Assembly: GCA_021162905.1 (NCBI GenBank)
Contig: JAGGXT010000122.1
Coordinates: 1 to 13,935 of the forward strand
Direction of reading: 5' to 3'
DNA from: Candidatus Odinarchaeota archaeon
GTDB taxonomy: Archaea > Asgardarchaeota > JAGGXT01
Length of the DNA: 13,935 nucleotides
The notes beneath the pieces were generated by a model, which was not told where the DNA came from, ran no database searches, and saw only the letters and a list, made by a program, of their open reading frames with translations. A program made the position numbers and the translations under genes. Positions 13,847 to 13,935 of the stretch are shown one piece after another; within the stretch, counting starts at the first letter, position 1; the number at the start of each line of letters is the position of its first letter.

Positions 13847-13935
13847 ATGACAAAAGAGGATATAAATAAATGGGTTGATTTTCATAAGTATATTGCTAAC
13901 CGTCATAGGTTTCAGACTGAAAGGGCTTGGGAAAC
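13847..13935 (+). CDS. 5' end of a gene running off the window
   Basis: ATG at 13847 opens MTKEDINKWVDFHKYIANRH and stays open to the last base, 29 complete codons. The start is supported by the TATA-like box upstream; no Shine-Dalgarno sequence. The visible part is helical, charged and aromatic. Too little is present to name a family. Confidence 0.5.
   Translation, partial: MTKEDINKWVDFHKYIANRHRFQTERAWE

Noticed and set aside
1..13935. CRISPR array or insertion sequence with terminal repeats
   Set aside because: No regularly spaced direct repeats and no transposase-like ORF or terminal inverted repeats were seen.

Overview
The window looks archaeal, probably from a thermophile. It is AT-rich, and several genes have a TATA-like box about 25-30 bases before the start codon (leaderless style). 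It encodes an archaeal/eukaryotic-type primase catalytic protein and a long Argonaute. I found no rRNA, tRNA, CRISPR array or recognisable insertion sequence. The species cannot be named from this sequence.

Layout. (1) 2-920, plus strand: end of a coiled-coil/winged-helix gene followed by an unrecognised 146-residue protein. (2) 1120-3688, minus strand: a HEPN-like gene split by two in-frame TAG codons, a decayed GIY-YIG-like fragment, and an intact HEPN plus zinc-ribbon protein. (3) 4098-6057, minus strand: one pentapeptide-repeat membrane protein broken by two single-base frameshifts. (4) 6267-8586, minus strand: a small GIY-YIG-like protein, then a TIM-barrel protein resembling tRNA-guanine transglycosylases with two small lysine-rich proteins, apparently one operon. 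(5) 8797-12666, plus strand: a tight three-gene operon of winged-helix regulator, long Argonaute and PriS-like primase. (6) 12712-12835: a GC-rich, hairpin-rich non-coding RNA candidate with its own TATA box and a terminator-like end. (7) 13077-13935: a small Cys/His protein, a frameshifted small gene, and the start of a gene leaving the window.

The most interesting locus is 8731-12835. The Argonaute keeps the MID-pocket residues for a guide 5' phosphate (Y482, K486, Q497, K525), but its PIWI site is altered: D547 remains, the second Asp is Ala607, and the last metal ligand is Lys728. It is therefore predicted to bind guides without slicing. The next gene overlaps it and encodes a minimal primase with all three catalytic motifs. 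A structured RNA lies just downstream. A working hypothesis is a guided binding system in which the primase makes or extends guides or acts on the bound target, the regulator controls expression, and the RNA is a possible template, guide source or cofactor. The operon and motifs are read from the sequence; the mechanism is inference.

The flanks hold several HEPN-type and nuclease-like genes, many of them broken, which suggests an accessory or defence region. Several flanking genes carry apparent single-base deletions while the Argonaute operon is intact. This could be real decay or consensus errors in the assembly.
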